Shown here: positions 1 through 7,151 of the stretch, piece by piece | Layout of the letters: each line of letters starts with the position of its first letter | Position numbering within the stretch: the stretch's first letter is position 1 | From: Infirmifilum sp. NZ | GTDB taxonomy: Archaea; Thermoproteota; Thermoprotei; Thermofilales; Thermofilaceae | Direction of reading: 5' to 3' | DNA length: 64,000 bases | NCBI RefSeq assembly: GCF_022693705.1 | Contig: NZ_CP094288.1 | Span: forward strand, 1,412,451 to 1,476,450 | Translations under genes and position numbers: made by a program | Notes under the pieces: generated by a model | The model's input: the letters and a program-made list of their open reading frames with translations, nothing else | Told to the model about the DNA's origin: nothing | Database searches by the model: none

Positions 1-2
1 GC

Positions 3-326
3 AACAGGGTAGTGGGCGTTGCTGAGGTTTACACCTCCTTCGTGGAGGGCTACGGGAAGGTAGGCGTGGTGTACTTCCTGGCAGTGGACAGAGAGTATAG
101 GGGCATGGGCATAGGCAGGACGCTCGTGCTGGAGGCTGAGAAGCTTTTCAAACGGGAGAGGTGCCTCTACAGCGCCGCCAGCACTGTCGCTAGCAACACG
201 GCATCACAGAGGCTTTTCAGAAGCTTGGGGTACTCGCTCTTCACCAGGGAAAACAGAGTTTACTGGGATCTCGTGGACGCCCTCTCGGCCTACGAGGACG
301 ACGTCGTAATGGCCAAAAAACTCTAG
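3..326 (+). CDS. GNAT-family N-acetyltransferase, 5' partial
   Basis: The reading frame is open to the left edge, so the gene is cut by the window; the GTG at 12 is probably internal because the preceding codons (N-R-V) continue a normal GNAT strand. The visible part carries GNAT motif A, with strand LAVDREYRGMGIG (acetyl-CoA pyrophosphate loop R-G-M-G-I-G) and the following helix, and motif B around SNTASQRLFRSLGY. The family transfers acetyl groups from acetyl-CoA to amines; a RimI-like protein-N-terminal or small-molecule substrate cannot be told apart here. It converges with the minus-strand gene ending at 363. Confidence 0.8.
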   Translation, partial: NRVVGVAEVYTSFVEGYGKVGVVYFLAVDREYRGMGIGRTLVLEAEKLFKRERCLYSAASTVASNTASQRLFRSLGYSLFTRENRVYWDLVDALSAYEDDVVMAKKL

Positions 327-332
327 AAGAGA

Positions 333-370
333 AGAGAGGTATTTCTACTCTCTTTCCTTATTTTATTTCT
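333..370 (+). terminator. Hairpin plus T-rich tail between convergent genes
   Basis: AGAGAG at 333-338 pairs with CTCTCT at 348-353 across a short loop and is followed by a T-rich run (TTCCTTATTTTATTT). It lies just after the acetyltransferase stop, where T-rich tracts act as archaeal terminators. The tail overlaps the 3' end of the opposing gene. The hairpin is short, so the T-tract is the stronger part of the evidence. Confidence 0.45.
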
Positions 371-1253
371 CCGCTTTCTCCCTTAGCAGGTAATCGACTA
401 CCCGATGGACGACATTAGGGTTCCTTTTCACCGCATCCTCCAGGCTCTCCCCCGGCAGAGCTGGCGTGAACCTCAAGACCTCAAGGGGCGAGACGAGCCC
501 CAGCAGGGTTCTAACCCTCTCGTATACAGCCCCGCGGACTGTAACCTCAAGCGCTCGCGTGATCTTTGAGCCGTCGAAAAAGACAGCCTGGCTCTGGTGG
601 ACGGCTACCACCAGGTCGTACCTCACGTTTGTAAAAACCCAGTCAGACACTCCCTCAAGCACCTGGACCACGCTCCTCCGCTTAAGGTTCTCGAGAGCGA
701 GCTCAGCGGCCCTTGTCAGCGCGTCAACGAGGAGGCCTCTTAGAGCCTCAGGCCTGTCCACCTCGAGCACTCTCTCAGAGGAGCTCACTGCTTTCTCCAT
801 AAGACGCTTATCCACCAGGAGCACTCCACGCGTTTGCGCCCACTTGTTCACCAGAACCTGGGTCGCCCGCTCCCCGCTAGAAGCCGTATAAAACCGCGCA
901 AGGAGGGTCCTCCTCGCGAGGTCCTCCTCGTATGCGATTATCGCAGATGGAACGCCCTCCCTGAAGAACAAGCTCAGGTTCAGTGGCGCTACCAGTATGA
1001 ACAGCGGGTTAAACTCCTCGAGCCTAAGCTTGAAGCCCGCCTCGCGCGCCACGAGCCACTCGCGCGGGTAGAGCGTCCCGCTTTCCAGCCAGCCAGGCAG
1101 CAGCTCGTAGTCGTTCGTGTAGTCTCCAATCGCCACAGGCTTCGAGAAGGCCACGGGAACCCCAAGCTCGGAGAGTGCTCGTGCCAGGAGCAGCACGAGG
1201 GAAGTCTTCCCACGGGAGAGCGGCAGCAAGCCCGTAACCAGGATCGACGGCAT
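363..1253 (-). CDS. P-loop NTPase-like protein of unknown function (296 aa)
   Basis: The first 20 residues form a strand and a variant Walker A loop (VTGLLPLSRGKTS), with the first glycine displaced from the usual GxxxxGKT spacing. The next strand (PVAFSKPVAIGDYTNDY) resembles nucleotide-handling proteins of the MinD/dethiobiotin-synthetase fold. No clear Walker B was identified. It sits 2 bases downstream of a DHH phosphoesterase gene, so the two are probably co-transcribed. I recognise it only as an archaeal conserved P-loop protein; substrate and pathway are unknown. Confidence 0.65.
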   Translation of the reverse strand: MPSILVTGLLPLSRGKTSLVLLLARALSELGVPVAFSKPVAIGDYTNDYELLPGWLESGTLYPREWLVAREAGFKLRLEEFNPLFILVAPLNLSLFFREGVPSAIIAYEEDLARRTLLARFYTASSGERATQVLVNKWAQTRGVLLVDKRLMEKAVSSSERVLEVDRPEALRGLLVDALTRAAELALENLKRRSVVQVLEGVSDWVFTNVRYDLVVAVHQSQAVFFDGSKITRALEVTVRGAVYERVRTLLGLVSPLEVLRFTPALPGESLEDAVKRNPNVVHRVVDYLLREKAEK

Positions 1254-1255
1254 GC

Positions 1256-2206
1256 CTAGAGCACTTCTCTATGTGTGCCGCCTTTACGCACAATGATTAC
1301 CTCCAGCTTGTCGGAGTGGAGCTCCTCCTTCAGGATAGGTGCGACCTTGTTTAAGGCTCTCCTTAAGCTCAGGGCCCGAAACGTTGCGCCGGCCGCGAAC
1401 CTGTGCCCCCCTCCCCCGAGCTTAGATGCGACGCTGGCGGCATTGTACCTGGAAGACGGGTTTGCCCCCGTGTATACCCTGTACTTGAAGAGCCCTTTTG
1501 GAACCAGGACGAACGTGAACTCCGCTCCAGCTCTCTCCAGGAGGATGGTCAGGTACCTGTACGAGAGACCCTCATCTCTCTCGAAGACGACAACCGCCTC
1601 CCTGGGCGGCGGGCTCAGGGACTTGGCGACCTCCTCGGTCTTCCCCCTGCTTCTGCCGTACCTCTCAATGAACCCCCTGATCTTCTCATCTCTTAAGGCG
1701 TCAAGCCCCTTTAAGGCCAGGAGGTCGATGAGGTAGAGTTTACCGGAGTAGTCCGCGCCCTTCACTGCGGCCTCGAGGTCCATCGCCTCCTGGGAGGTTA
1801 TGTTAGCGGTGTCCGTCTCGACGGCTAAGCCTGCGAGCTTGGAGGCCAGAGGGTCGCCGTCCAGCCCCAGCGCTTTGAGCGCCAAAACCGCCGACGCGGG
1901 GGCGTTGGGGTCGTAGAACTCCTTTTCGGCGCAGGGTGGGTTCGTGAGGTGGTGGTCTGCCCTAAAGACCGCCTTCCCGGGGCAGGGCAAGTCGGCGACA
2001 AAGTACCACTTCACCGACCTTAGGAGCAGGCTCCTCTGAACCTCCCCAGGGTAGGCTAGAACGACGACCCCGTCGGGGTGCTTCATCTTGAAGAGCGCGC
2101 CGCTCACTATGCCGTCTGGGTCGCCCTCATCGACCAGCGCGAGCTTTCTGCCCTGAAGAACCGCCTTCAGAACGAGGTAAGTCTTGAGGAGCGAGTCCAG
2201 CCTCAT
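1256..2206 (-). CDS. DHH-family phosphoesterase (RecJ/NrnA-like)
   Basis: Motif I of the DHH family is seen as LVDEGDPDG (two Asp metal ligands), the DHH box as ADHH near residue 84, and a C-terminal DHHA1 substrate-binding domain ends in the glycine-rich GGGGHRFAAG. These features define Mn-dependent phosphodiesterases that degrade short oligonucleotides or act as RecJ-like 5' exonucleases; at 316 aa it is nearer the NrnA/archaeal single-domain type than bacterial RecJ. First gene of a two-gene minus-strand unit with the P-loop protein 2 bases downstream. Substrate (nanoRNA, pAp, DNA) cannot be decided. Confidence 0.85.
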   Translation of the reverse strand: MRLDSLLKTYLVLKAVLQGRKLALVDEGDPDGIVSGALFKMKHPDGVVVLAYPGEVQRSLLLRSVKWYFVADLPCPGKAVFRADHHLTNPPCAEKEFYDPNAPASAVLALKALGLDGDPLASKLAGLAVETDTANITSQEAMDLEAAVKGADYSGKLYLIDLLALKGLDALRDEKIRGFIERYGRSRGKTEEVAKSLSPPPREAVVVFERDEGLSYRYLTILLERAGAEFTFVLVPKGLFKYRVYTGANPSSRYNAASVASKLGGGGHRFAAGATFRALSLRRALNKVAPILKEELHSDKLEVIIVRKGGTHREVL

Positions 2207-2248
2207 AAATCCCTCAGGGAATAGCTTACGGTTCGGTTAAAAACGTTG

Positions 2249-3382
2249 TTAACCTATCACCGCGAGCTCGTGGACGAGCCTGCCCAGCTGGAAGCGCTCG
2301 AGGACCAGGTTCTTCGCCTCGGGGATCCCGGGCTCGCCGCTCAGAACCCAGTCCGCCATGACTTCGCCTACGACAGGCCCCATCATGAACCCGTGTCCGC
2401 TGAACCCAGCCGCGATGTAGAGGTTCTCGTAACCGCTTACGGGGCCGAGGACGGGGTGATGGTCTGGCGTAACCTCGTAGTAGCCAGGCCAGTACCGCAG
2501 AATGTTCACCCGAGGTAGCCACGGCATCCACTTAGACCACTCCTTCACGGCCCTCCAGAGGAACTCGAGCCTCACCTCCAGCGGCGCGAAGGGTTCTTCC
2601 GGAACCTCGACGCCCATCAGGAGGTTGCCGTGGAAGGTTTGCACCGCGTAGGCTCCGCTCTCGAAGTCGATGACTAGCGGGTCGAAGAGTCTACCAAACT
2701 CCTCCGTCACGGCGGCGTGGTGCGGTACGGGGGTAACTCTCGGGTCGACCCCGAGGGGCCTGAGGAGCTCGTTTATGTACGGCCCTGTCGCCAGGACCAC
2801 AGCATCTGCCTGCACTCTCTCGCGGTCTGTTCGCACACCTTTAACACTGCCGCCCTCTGCCTCCACCTCAACCACGCTCTCCCCGATCCTGAACTCGACT
2901 CCCAAGCGGCGGAGCGCGGAGTAGAGCTTGTAGACGGCGTCGAAGGGGCTTGCCTTGCCGGCGAGCGGGTCGTACAGCGCTCCAGTCAGCCTTTCTGTGC
3001 TTATGTAGGGCGCGATTTCCCGTATGAACCCCTCGTCGACGAGCCGTGTCGGCAAACCGTTCTCGTTGTGTATCCTCATGTACCTCTTCAGCCGCTCGAG
3101 CCCCTCTTCAGTCGAGGAGAGCCAGAGGTACCCGCTCCTCGCGTACTTTACCCCTAGCTCCTGCGCCAGCTTGGCCCAAAGCTCGATGCTTTTCTTCATG
3201 AGCACTATGTGCTCCCGGCTCGTGAAGCTCGCCCTGATGCCGCCAGCGCACCTGAAAGTCGAGCCAGAGCCTAGGTAGCTCCGCTCGAAAACCGCGACCC
3301 TCCCCGCGCCCCTGAGAGCTAGGCTGTAGGCTGTGCAAAGCCCAGTGATACCGCCCCCCACGACGACAACATTGTACCTCAC
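2249..3382 (-). CDS. FAD-dependent amino-acid dehydrogenase, beta-type (DadA/SoxB family)
   Basis: A DadA/glycine-oxidase-type flavoprotein of 377 aa. The dinucleotide-binding motif VVVVGGGITGLCTAYSLA lies at the extreme N-terminus if translation starts at the GTG at 3382; that GTG overlaps the TGA of the upstream gene as GTGA, so I prefer it to longer starts. The C-terminus has the family motif YWPGYYEVTPDHHPVLGP and AAGFSGHGFMMGP, which closes over FAD. It is the last gene of a four-gene operon (see 4102-5514) and is the likely substrate-oxidising subunit, as the beta subunit is in archaeal dye-linked L-proline dehydrogenases. The substrate (proline, sarcosine, other secondary amine) is inferred, not shown. 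Confidence 0.8.
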   Translation of the reverse strand: MRYNVVVVGGGITGLCTAYSLALRGAGRVAVFERSYLGSGSTFRCAGGIRASFTSREHIVLMKKSIELWAKLAQELGVKYARSGYLWLSSTEEGLERLKRYMRIHNENGLPTRLVDEGFIREIAPYISTERLTGALYDPLAGKASPFDAVYKLYSALRRLGVEFRIGESVVEVEAEGGSVKGVRTDRERVQADAVVLATGPYINELLRPLGVDPRVTPVPHHAAVTEEFGRLFDPLVIDFESGAYAVQTFHGNLLMGVEVPEEPFAPLEVRLEFLWRAVKEWSKWMPWLPRVNILRYWPGYYEVTPDHHPVLGPVSGYENLYIAAGFSGHGFMMGPVVGEVMADWVLSGEPGIPEAKNLVLERFQLGRLVHELAVIG

Positions 3383-3672
3383 TCCTTCCTCACCTGCAGG
3401 AAAACTCCCGCGGGGACGGGCTCTAGGGGAGGCCTCACCACGGGGTAGGCGAGCTTCTCGGGCGGGATGCCTAACTTCCTGCTCACGTATGAAATCAGAA
3501 GAGGGAAGCAGAACCTTCCCTGGCACGGACCCATGCCTATTCGTAGCTTCCTTTTAAGGGACTCGATGTCGGTGATCCCCTCCTCGAGAGCCCTGTCAAC
3601 GTCCTCTACTGTGACCTTCTCGCACATACATATGTACGCTTTCACTTTACCCTTATGCTCCTTACCTCCCAT
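3379..3672 (-). CDS. BFD-like [2Fe-2S] subunit of the dehydrogenase
   Basis: A 97-aa protein with the four-cysteine pattern of bacterioferritin-associated-ferredoxin-like domains: C-x-C in YICMCEKV and C-x4-C in GPCQGRFC. These domains ligate a [2Fe-2S] cluster in heteromeric amino-acid and opine dehydrogenases. The start overlaps the previous ferredoxin gene by 31 bases and the stop overlaps the FAD gene as GTGA, a strong sign of translational coupling. Inferred role: carries electrons between the two flavin subunits. Confidence 0.8.
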   Translation of the reverse strand: MGGKEHKGKVKAYICMCEKVTVEDVDRALEEGITDIESLKRKLRIGMGPCQGRFCFPLLISYVSRKLGIPPEKLAYPVVRPPLEPVPAGVFLQVRKE

Positions 3673-4118
3673 ATTAGATCCCCCGAAACCCTGACTAATA
3701 CCACAAGGGTCTTGTTAATATCAAAGACCCGCAAAACCTCGCCACGCCCTACAGGCTCCCCCCTCCTGTTCAGAAGCTCGACGACATCCCCCTTCTTCGG
3801 CCTAGGCAGGAACTCGTAGGGGAGGCCCACCAAGTAGCCATCGCCGTCTCTGCCGACGAGGAACATCGCCTGGCCCGGGCAACCCCCCACGCAGATACCG
3901 CAGCCCGTGCACCTCGCCCAGTCCACCTTAGGCCTGCCCCTTAATCCCTCAACCCTTATCGCCTTAACAGGGCAGAGGGACTGGCACACGTTGCAGGGGA
4001 TCTCCTCTATGCACTCGGATACAGCCACCACCTTGCCCTCAACGACGTCGCGTGGCGGTACGAAGCCCTCTCTCCGCAGATCCTCAAGCTCGATAAAGCC
4101 CCTAGACCTGTACCCCAC
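3642..4118 (-). CDS. Ferredoxin-like 2x[4Fe-4S] subunit
   Basis: 158 aa with two cysteine clusters: an irregular first one (C-x5-C-x2-C-x3-C-P in the segment around IPCNVCQSLCP) and a canonical second one (CTGCGICVGGCP). Residues after about 95 form a small beta-rich tail with KKGDVVELLNRRGEPVG, not part of ordinary ferredoxins. It overlaps the upstream alpha gene by 17 bases and the downstream BFD gene by 31. Role inferred from position: electron-transfer subunit of the dehydrogenase, equivalent to the small ferredoxin subunit in archaeal dye-linked proline dehydrogenase complexes. Confidence 0.75.
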   Translation of the reverse strand: MGYRSRGFIELEDLRREGFVPPRDVVEGKVVAVSECIEEIPCNVCQSLCPVKAIRVEGLRGRPKVDWARCTGCGICVGGCPGQAMFLVGRDGDGYLVGLPYEFLPRPKKGDVVELLNRRGEPVGRGEVLRVFDINKTLVVLVRVSGDLIWEVRSIRVK

Positions 4119-5514
4119 CCACCACCACCTTCCCCAGCCCCCTCAGCACCTTAGCCGAAAACGGCGTGCTCCTGGTCTCCTCCAGCTTCCTGAGAGTCTC
4201 CTCGCGCCTAGCCACCAGGTCCCCGCGCTCGCCGAGCAACCTTATCGACGCCGAGTACCCCGCAACCCTGCCCGTAAGTATGGCCGTGGTCGCCTCCTCG
4301 ATCCCGGACGCGTCGCCGGCCACGTAAACACCCGGGATGCTGGTCTCCATGTACCTGTCTCTGTAGGGGACGTACCCTCCGAGCTCGCTTGACCAGACCA
4401 TCCTCGCACCCATCTGCGCCAGGAGCCTAGCCTCCGGCGTGAGGCCAACCGCCAGGAGCAGAAGGTCGGCTTCGAACACCTTCTCAGTACCCTCAATGGG
4501 CCTCATGCCTTCGTCGACCTCCGCGACAACCACCCTCTCCAGCCTCCCGGAGCCCTCCGCCCTGACGACGGTGTGCCGCGTAAGTATCGGGACACCCCTC
4601 CTCCTCAGCTTGGCCGCGTGGACCAGCCACCCGCCAATCTCCCTCATGACCTCGACTACGGCTAGAACCTCCACGCCGGCTTGAAGGAGCTGATAGGAGA
4701 CTATCAGCCCAACGTTCCCCGCGCCCACCACGACGGCCCTCTCCCCCGGCTTAACCCCGTACTCGTTCATCAGAGTCTGAGCCGCTCCTGCTCCCATCAC
4801 GCCTGGAAGAGTGTTGCCGGAAAATGCGAGAAACCTCTCCACAGCCCCCGTGGAAACCACCACCGCTCTGGGCTTAACCAGCAGTAGCCTCTCGCCCTTC
4901 ACGGCGGCGAAAACCCTCTCCCTGAACCAGCCTATCACGCTGGTCCCAGTGTGAATCCTTACCCCCAGCGACTCCGCCCTGGAGACCAGCTTATCCGCTA
5001 TCTGAAACCCCCTCAACCCGCCGAATAGCTCCCCCGAGCCGAAGAACTTGTGCGTCTGCTTGAGCAGCTGCCCGCCAGGCCTGAAGTGCCTCTCGAACAC
5101 GTCCACCCTTAACCCGCTCTCCGCCGCTGCGATGGCCGCGGATAGACCGGCAGGCCCGCTTCCGACAACCATCACGTCCGTCTCAACCCACTCAGCGGGC
5201 TCCGCGCGGTATGCGCGAGGAGCCGGGTTGGGGAAAGGCTCATCTGTCTCAACCCTGACCCCCTCCCTGACGGGCTCGAGGCACGTGCGCACATGCGGGA
5301 CGCCGTCGACCCTTGCCATGCAGCCGGAGCAGTAGCCGATCATGCAGTAAGGACCCTGAGGCTCCTCGCCCTGCTTCAGGCTCCTGACCCCGCTAGCCCA
5401 CAAGGCTGCGAGGATGCTCTCACCCTCGAAGCCCTCCAGCTCCCTACCGTCAAAGCTGAAGCGCACCGGTTTCTCGCGCCTGAACTCCAGGATGGGGTGT
5501 TCAGTTAAGCGCAC
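4102..5514 (-). CDS. FAD/NAD(P)-binding alpha subunit with N-terminal 2Fe-2S domain
   Basis: 470 aa. Residues about 15-100 form a Fer2-type domain in which four cysteines are kept (YCMIGYCSGC and a later RTC), followed by an FAD motif (VMVVGSGPAGLSAAIAAAE) and a second, NAD(P)-type motif (AVVVGAGNVGLIVSYQLL), then VYVAGDASGIEEATTAI. This is the architecture of the alpha subunit of dye-linked proline dehydrogenase, hydrogen cyanide synthase and heterotetrameric sarcosine oxidase. Start is the GTG at 5514, placed about 25 bases after a TATA-like box in the divergent promoter. First gene of the operon; the four genes overlap throughout, implying equal stoichiometry. Confidence 0.8.
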   Translation of the reverse strand: MRLTEHPILEFRREKPVRFSFDGRELEGFEGESILAALWASGVRSLKQGEEPQGPYCMIGYCSGCMARVDGVPHVRTCLEPVREGVRVETDEPFPNPAPRAYRAEPAEWVETDVMVVGSGPAGLSAAIAAAESGLRVDVFERHFRPGGQLLKQTHKFFGSGELFGGLRGFQIADKLVSRAESLGVRIHTGTSVIGWFRERVFAAVKGERLLLVKPRAVVVSTGAVERFLAFSGNTLPGVMGAGAAQTLMNEYGVKPGERAVVVGAGNVGLIVSYQLLQAGVEVLAVVEVMREIGGWLVHAAKLRRRGVPILTRHTVVRAEGSGRLERVVVAEVDEGMRPIEGTEKVFEADLLLLAVGLTPEARLLAQMGARMVWSSELGGYVPYRDRYMETSIPGVYVAGDASGIEEATTAILTGRVAGYSASIRLLGERGDLVARREETLRKLEETRSTPFSAKVLRGLGKVVVGGVQV

Positions 5515-5531
5515 ATTTAAAGCTAGCGGTG

Positions 5532-5545
5532 GAATAATAAATAGT
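5532..5545. promoter_or_regulatory. Divergent TATA-like box
   Basis: GGAATAATAAATAG is AT-rich on both strands in otherwise GC-rich DNA. Read leftward it lies about 20-30 bases from the GTG of the dehydrogenase operon, as expected for a leaderless archaeal transcript. Read rightward it would give a start near 5565 for the di-iron protein gene. Assignment is by spacing only. Confidence 0.45.
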
Positions 5546-5623
5546 ATTCTGTAAAAAAAATGTTACCGGGGGTTCGTGCAATGGTGTTGGATACAATGCC
5601 CGTGGGTCTGCGCTAGAAGGTTT

Positions 5624-6415
5624 ATGAACAGCTCAAGGATAGGGTTTATAAAACCCGGAGGGTTCAGGATACCCGTGATAACGCTTTACTCCGATGAGAA
5701 GCATAAAGTAGTTGTTTTCAGGGGGTTCACCCCAAGGGGCCACGTTCAAACCAACCAGATTGTAATAGCGGACTCGGGTGAGGGTCTTCTAGCCGACCCT
5801 GCAGGCCGGGTGGTATTCTCGAAGCTCGTATCAGAGGTGTCGCTCGTCGTCCCGGCTCCTAAGGTGAAGTATGTCTTCTTCTCACACCAGGATCCCGACA
5901 TCGTCGGGGCTGCGGCGAGCTGGTATACGGCTCTGCCCAACGCTAAGATAGTGCTACCCGAGCTCTGGGCACGCTTCGTGCCCCACCTGTTCCCAGCAGA
6001 GGTAAACCCCACTGAGAGGTTCCACCTAGTCCCCGATGAAGGGGCAGAGCTGCGGCTAGGCGACTGTAGCCTCAAGCTGGTGCCAGCCCACTTCCTACAC
6101 TCGCCGGGCAACTTCCAGATATACGACCCGTGCTCGAGGATTCTCTACTCCGGGGACCTCTTTGCCTCCTTGATGCCCGAGGGCCAGGAATATGACTTCG
6201 TCTCAGACCTTCAAGCGCACATACAGTACATGGAGCCGTTTCACAAGCGCTACATGGCTGGCAACAAGGCGATTCAAGCCTGGCTGAGCAGGGTTAAAGC
6301 GCTGGACATAGACCTCATAGTCCCGCAGCACGGGGCCATCATAAGGGGTAGAGATAACGTGGAGAAAGCCCTAAAGTGGCTGGAACAGCTGAAGTGCGGC
6401 CTTGACCTCCTATAA
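5624..6415 (+). CDS. Flavodiiron-like (ODP) metallo-beta-lactamase-fold protein
   Basis: The MBL metal motif appears in the di-iron oxygen-binding form SHQDPDIVGAA (H-x-D-x-D), with a second His in PAHFLHSPGNF, an Asp in LYSGDLFASLM and a last His in VPQHGAII. This matches the stand-alone ODP domain of flavodiiron proteins, which bind a di-iron site and react with O2 or NO; no flavodoxin domain follows. Translation could begin at a GTG at 5576, adding a Cys/Trp-rich 16-residue stretch unlike the family, so I prefer ATG 5624. Likely an oxygen sensor or oxygen/NO reductase component; physiological partner unknown. Confidence 0.75.
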   Translation: MNSSRIGFIKPGGFRIPVITLYSDEKHKVVVFRGFTPRGHVQTNQIVIADSGEGLLADPAGRVVFSKLVSEVSLVVPAPKVKYVFFSHQDPDIVGAAASWYTALPNAKIVLPELWARFVPHLFPAEVNPTERFHLVPDEGAELRLGDCSLKLVPAHFLHSPGNFQIYDPCSRILYSGDLFASLMPEGQEYDFVSDLQAHIQYMEPFHKRYMAGNKAIQAWLSRVKALDIDLIVPQHGAIIRGRDNVEKALKWLEQLKCGLDLL

Positions 6416-6504
6416 GTTAAACAGGTAAACTCACTGGGAGCGTTTTGAGAAGACGACTAAGCTTCAAACCCGCCGAAGGGAAAGGAGACAATGGGGGCGA
6501 TGAG

Positions 6505-6636
6505 TCCCCGGGCCGGGACTTGAACCCGGGACCTGCCGGTTTCTAGCCGGCTGGCACGGGCTCATCCAAGGGATACGCCCCAGTCCCCGTGCGGGTCGAC
6601 CTACAGCCGGCCGCGATACCGCTACGCTACCCGGGG
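6505..6636 (-). tRNA. tRNA-Tyr(GUA) with a 60-nt intron at 37/38
   Basis: Read on the minus strand: acceptor CCCCGGG (6630-6636) pairs with CCCGGGG (6506-6512), discriminator A at 6505; D arm GCG/CGC; T arm CCGGG-TTCAAGT-CCCGG (6513-6529). The 5' anticodon strand GCCGG is at 6607-6611 and the 3' strand CCGGC at 6535-6539, with loop C-U-G-U-A-G then A38, giving anticodon GUA. C1-G72 and A73 are the archaeal tyrosine identity elements. The intron spans 6541-6600. Splice junctions fit a relaxed bulge-helix-bulge: bulges A36-G37/G and A-A/A38 flank a helix CUGU/CUAG with three of four pairs. The intron interior has a 7-bp stem GCACGGG/CCCGTGC. CCA is not encoded. Confidence 0.9.
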
Positions 6637-6684
6637 ATTCGGTAAAAACACTCTATGGAGGTTTATCAGCTTTTCGCTGTTAAA

Positions 6685-7038
6685 CTACAATCTGACCCGC
6701 TTTACCTTGACGCCCAGCTTAGCCGCCTCGGCGAGTGCCTCTGGCGTGACCGGTGTTCTGCGGCCGTAGAGCGCGATCACCGGCTTCGCCTTTAGCAGTT
6801 TGGCTTTTTCAGCGACCTTTCGAACGTCCTCAGCCTTCAAGGGGCTTGACGAGTAGTAGACTTCGACGAGTATTTTCTGCCCGTTCCCCTGAGCAACTAT
6901 GTGAGCGTTGCCGAGGTGTGTAGGGTGGTTTATCCTCACGCTGAACCCAGCTTCAAGGTACTTGCCCGCGACGCGTCCAATCGCCTTGTATTTCTTGCTG
7001 AGCTGCCTCTCAAGGTAGCGAATCCTGGCTAGAGTCAT
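6685..7038 (-). CDS. Small conserved protein, possible PD-(D/E)XK-like fold
   Basis: 117 aa, basic. The order helix, strand NAHIVAQ, strand KILVEVYYSSSPLKAEDVRK, helix, strand KPVIALYG recalls Holliday-junction-resolvase or restriction-endonuclease-like folds, but the expected E-x-K is E-V-Y, so nuclease activity is doubtful. I do not recognise a named family. It stands alone between tRNA-Tyr and the divergent HTH-CBS regulator. Confidence 0.6.
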   Translation of the reverse strand: MTLARIRYLERQLSKKYKAIGRVAGKYLEAGFSVRINHPTHLGNAHIVAQGNGQKILVEVYYSSSPLKAEDVRKVAEKAKLLKAKPVIALYGRRTPVTPEALAEAAKLGVKVKRVRL

Positions 7039-7113
7039 ACATTTTCAACGCATTCTACTGGGGCAAAAACCTTTCTTTTTAGTTTATTGTCGAAAAGTGA
7101 TGAGACTGTCGTT

Positions 7114-7151
7114 AAGTATTAATACCTTTTAATACTTGAATCCACTCAAGT
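7114..7151 (+). promoter_or_regulatory. Tandem inverted repeats over the promoter of the HTH-CBS gene
   Basis: A perfect 9-bp inverted repeat, AAGTATTAA (7114-7122) and TTAATACTT (7129-7137), is separated by 6 bases. The end of its right arm starts a second perfect inverted repeat, ACTTGA (7134-7139) and TCAAGT (7146-7151), also with a 6-base spacer and ending at the ATG. Centres are 17 bp apart. The first covers where a TATA box for a leaderless start at 7152 should lie, the second the transcription start. This looks like a double operator, probably for autoregulation by the adjacent HTH protein (inference). Confidence 0.65.
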
